Part shown: one piece after another, positions 60,643 to 64,000 of the stretch
How positions within the stretch are numbered: position 1 is the first letter of the stretch
How the letters are laid out: each line of letters starts with the position of its first letter
Source of the DNA: Strix aluco
Lineage: Eukaryota; Chordata; Aves; Strigiformes; Strigidae
Length of the DNA stretch: 64,000 nucleotides
Direction: 5' to 3'
Assembly: GCF_031877795.1 (NCBI RefSeq)
Contig: NC_133931.1
Location: forward strand, 20,219,764-20,283,763
Made by a program: the position numbers and the translations under genes
Notes under the pieces: model-generated
Databases searched by the model: none
What the model was told of the DNA's origin: nothing
Seen by the model: the letters and a program-made list of their open reading frames with translations, nothing else

Positions 60643-61207
60643 TGGCCAGCAGGGACAGGGAAGGGATCTTACCCCTGTACTCGGCACTGGTGAGGCCGCA
60701 CCTCGATTCTTGTGTTCAGTTTTGGGCCCCTCACTACAAAAAGGACATTGAATTACTCGAGCGTGTCCAGAGAAGGGCAACGAAGCTGGTGAAGGGTCTG
60801 GAGCACATGTCGTACGAGGAGCGGCTGAGGGAACTGGGGTTGTTTAGTCTGGAGAAGAGGAGGCTGAGGGGAGACCTCATCGCCCTCTACAACTACCTGA
60901 AAGGAGGTTGCAGAGAGCTGGGGATGAGCCTCTTTAACCAAGTAATGAGCGATAAGACAAGAGGTAATGGCCTCAGGTTGCGCCAGGGAAGGTTTAGACT
61001 GGATATTAGGAAGTATTTCTTTCCAGAACGGGTTGTTAGGCATTGGAATGGGCTGCCCAGGGAGGTGGTGGAGTCCCCATCCCTGGAGGTGTTTAAGAGT
61101 AGAGTCAACATAACGCTGAGGGATATGGTGTAGTTGGGAACTGTCAATGTTAGGTTAATGGTTGGACTGGATGATCTTCAAGGTCTTTTCCAACCTAGAT
61201 GATTCTG
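60643..61207 (+). mobile_element. Young CR1 LINE 3' end, + strand, in intron 1
   Basis: About 565 bp of CR1, 5'-truncated at GGCCAGCAGGGACAGGG and ending GATGATTCTGAAATTC near 61207, with the tail reduced to less than one repeat unit. It is nearly identical to 34438-35000 in the same orientation. It sits in the sense direction of ANGPT1, within intron 1. Confidence 0.93.
60645..61133 (+). pseudogene. CR1 ORF2 C-terminal fragment
   Basis: An uninterrupted frame of about 160 codons for the region after the reverse transcriptase: [63 protein letters not shown] and [20 protein letters not shown], ending at the family's usual stop after DMV. There is no RT active site in this piece. The open frame reflects recent insertion, not function. 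Confidence 0.88.
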
Positions 61208-62293
61208 AAATTCCCAGATGGTCAGGAGGAATTTTAAAGGGCTGGAGGGGTATGGTGCAAAATGCTAGCCTGGCACCCACAGAGACTGAAGTCTGTTATT
61301 TATAGAAAAGCAGAGGCAGAAAACAGATGGTGTGCTTCCTCACAATATGGTCTACAATTGCTGCATTGTGTCAGCACAAATTTGTGGGGTACCACATCAA
61401 GAACTGGGTTGATGGCATGGCCTCTATCCCCAGCCAGTTCTTTCCTCTGCATGCCTAGAAAGATAGCAGCTAATACCATGTGCAGTGGCAGTTTTATAAT
61501 ACAAAAAAGACCACTTTTAGAAAGCCCTGGTAAAACAGTATAAATAAGAAATCATGTCAATGGCATCAGTGGAATAATGCCAGTGTCAATCTGCTGCAGC
61601 TGAAAGAAGACTGAAGCCCAGCCTGTGAGAAGCAGACAAACCCGGATTTTTTTTGTACATTTGAGGATAGGATTCTGTGTACAGCTTTTATTATGTGCAC
61701 AGCCTTCTCCCAGCACTCCCCAGGACTGACAGTGGGATGTATATCTCATGAGAACAATTTCATAAAGACATTTTCAAGATTTCCTTTTTTTGTTCACATC
61801 AGAAAAACACAAACACAACCTTGCCTATCTTTTTTTTTCAGTATTCCTCTTTCCAGTCCCTTAAAACACCAAAGAAGAACTGAGATGATATCTGTTGAAG
61901 TAGAAACAAACTGATCAGGCAGACCATCTTAATTTAAACCTAGACTCGGATTCTATCTGGAATGTATTTTCAGGGGACATTCAAGTTTTTCATGTTTCTT
62001 TTGCTGAAGCCAGTCAGGAAATGGTTTTGTTTCTTTTCTGAAATGTTTCAAAGTAGAAAAATCCTTTTTGTTGACACTTTCTGAAGATTATTTGGACATT
62101 TCCATGAAATATTTGTGTGACAAAATTGCTATGTAGCAGATGTAATCCAGTTAGAGACCTTCCAACCTGAGGGCTTGAGGCCTCAGGTAAAAGTAGTGAC
62201 ATGGCAGAAGGCAAGAACTGCAAACCAAAGCATTGTGATTTTCAGACAAAAGGTTAGAATTCTTGGTTAAACAATGTAATCTGTCTCTTATTT

Positions 62294-62311
62294 GTTTATT
62301 TATTTATTTAT
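62294..62311. repeat. (TTTA)n microsatellite
   Basis: About four tandem copies of TTTA, with an imperfect TTTG copy just before. Minor simple repeat in intron 1. Confidence 0.75.
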
Positions 62312-64000
62312 AAATGAATCTTCCTTTTCTTTTAAAAAAATGAGGTTTTTTGTAAACTGAAAGAAATGTCACTAGAAATCATTTTTCTGCTGATAAAATC
62401 AGCAGACTGCTACAATGTGACTGTCTTAGGTCTGACTTGAGTGAAAGTAGACTCAAGTTCCATTATTATTTTGGGATATTTAGGAGAAGCCTAAGTGTAA
62501 TATCCATGTACAGGCACAGTGGAGATGTTAGAAAAGGGATGCACTCTATTGGTGTCCTCCTGTTTATCTGGGAAGAGTTGCTTCTGCAGTTCCTTTTTTT
62601 TCCTGAAAAAGATAGAGAGAATATGCATGTGGAATGTTGTTGATATAGAAAAAATCATGCAAACTATCCGAACTAGAGGCATCTGAGTTCAAAGAGAACT
62701 ATTTGTAACTTTTCTTTCACTGCCCTGGCTTTTGGTTTAATTAAGAAAATATCTTTTGACTGGCTAATCTAGTTCATGCTAAAGGAAAAAAATCATCAAT
62801 CTGCATAGGAAAAAAGCTCTTATAGTAATTATGTTGTGAAACAAAAAAGTAAATCCATTCTGGACACATGATAAAATTCCACTAGTGATATACTAGAAAT
62901 GCATCTCTGGATGTTGCAGACATGATCTGAAAACCAGGGGATCTTTCTTTCTGAACTTGGTGGAGCCTGAATGACTTGGTTGATAGGGCTATATGTCATC
63001 CCTCTGGCATCTTCTGATGATGATGCTTTTTAATACCATATGCCAGTCACCAAACCCATGCACATTTTACTTTTGTGTTTCTGCACTGCAACATGCTGAG
63101 CAAAAATGTTACTGTGAATGTGACCAGATAAAATTTTAAAAATTGTAAGAGCTACTCAAATGTCCTTCACCATAAATGATCTCTTTTTGCTTGAACTTTT
63201 AACTTGTTCATATTTTTCAGCTTGTGCTATCTTTGCTGACAAATGAGGAAATTCAGGTATCTGTGATTCTTTTGTATAGTGCTTTTTGCAAAATGATTGT
63301 TTATTAAAGACGTACTTTCCAAACAAAGTTTGACTGTTATTGCCTTCCTTTGGGCTATATTTTGCATATGGAAGAAAATACTTTGCCAGATTCTTAAATG
63401 CAAAGTTATTCTATTCTGCAAGAAAGTAAGGAAGGTTTTCAATATTTATTTTCATTACAGTGCATAGATAAAAAATCAGAATTAAACCTCTTATTCACAA
63501 TTTATCACAACTGAATTATGTACATTAAATAAAACATGCAGTGGAGCAGCAACAATCTGTTGTTAGTACAGGTGAAATGCAATTGCAGTTAACATTTATA
63601 GGACTTCTAACTTGAAACAAAGTTTACAGAATTACTGACAAACTTGAGAATGAAATGTTATAATGATTATGTTTCAATTTATGAACAGTTTGCTTACATT
63701 TTCTGATATAAATAAATTATCTAGGAAGAGATCTTAGCTATAGTGATGTCAAAGGCAGAAAATCAAGTAATTTCTGTGCAGTCAAGACTGCATATCAAAC
63801 TCTGCTGGTTTAATTTCTGGCATTATGAAAGTAGTAGTCTTCATGATATATGTGCCATACATATATCTATTATAGCTCTCATTAATATTGACAGAGGCTC
63901 TATGCTTGCTTTATAGTCTTGCACTCATTTTTTAAATAATGGCAACAATTGATCATAGTTCTATAACCTTTTGTATTCAGGATCTCCACACATTTTACAG

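Larger units (their letters stand above)
47051..64000 (+). other. ANGPT1: ANGPT1 intron 1, beginning only
   Basis: About 17 kb of AT-rich intron that runs off the window. I looked for the start of exon 2, which in ANGPT1 continues the coiled coil with LENYIVENMK, in all frames and did not find it, so intron 1 is longer than 17 kb. It contains a CR1 fragment (60643-61207), homopolymer tracts, an octamer-like motif near 49751 and an unexplained 97-codon ORF (54982-55275). ANGPT1 is known to have large introns in other vertebrates. Confidence 0.9.

Noticed and set aside
47057..64000. ANGPT1 exon 2 within the window
   Set aside because: No frame contains the continuation of the coiled coil (LENYIVENMK-like) next to an acceptor site.

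Overview
This window looks like a piece of a bird nuclear genome. It is AT-rich, contains no microbial-style gene packing, and its recognisable interspersed repeats are avian: several CR1 LINE copies truncated at the 5' end (three of them closely related and ending in the typical ATTCT(A/G)TG-type tail) and two solo LTRs of the avian ERVL type, each flanked by a perfect 5-bp target-site duplication. The LTR family suggests a neoavian bird, but that is inference; the species cannot be read from the sequence.

The only protein-coding gene I can support is ANGPT1 (angiopoietin-1) on the + strand. Its first coding exon is at 46754-47050: signal peptide, the N-terminal superclustering segment with Cys41 and Cys54, and the start of the coiled coil. 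It ends in phase 0 at a perfect GTAAGT donor. Everything after it (47051-64000) is the first part of a long intron 1; exon 2 is not in the window. The 46 kb before it is intergenic sequence and, nearest the gene, the presumed promoter and 5' leader, which contains upstream ATGs.

Layout: 1-9210 AT-rich intergenic sequence with a diverged local duplication (3589-3712 and 4967-5092); 9211-11121 a repeat cluster (solo LTR, degraded CR1 fragment, second solo LTR); 14107-15508 a young CR1 on the - strand; 17842-19000 an older CR1 on the - strand; 30140-31080 an isolated CpG-rich island carrying a CTCF-like motif, a 13-bp minisatellite with higher-order structure and two flanking poly-C tracts; 33716-35014 a young CR1 on the + strand; 46231-46753 presumptive ANGPT1 promoter and leader; 46754-47050 ANGPT1 exon 1; 60643-61207 a third young CR1 (3' end) in intron 1.

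No new multi-gene system is visible. The items most worth a second look are the CpG/CTCF/minisatellite island about 16 kb upstream of ANGPT1, the two same-orientation CR1 copies that bracket ANGPT1 exon 1, the uORF in the presumptive leader, and the small unexplained ORF at 54982-55275 that ends at a possible splice donor.
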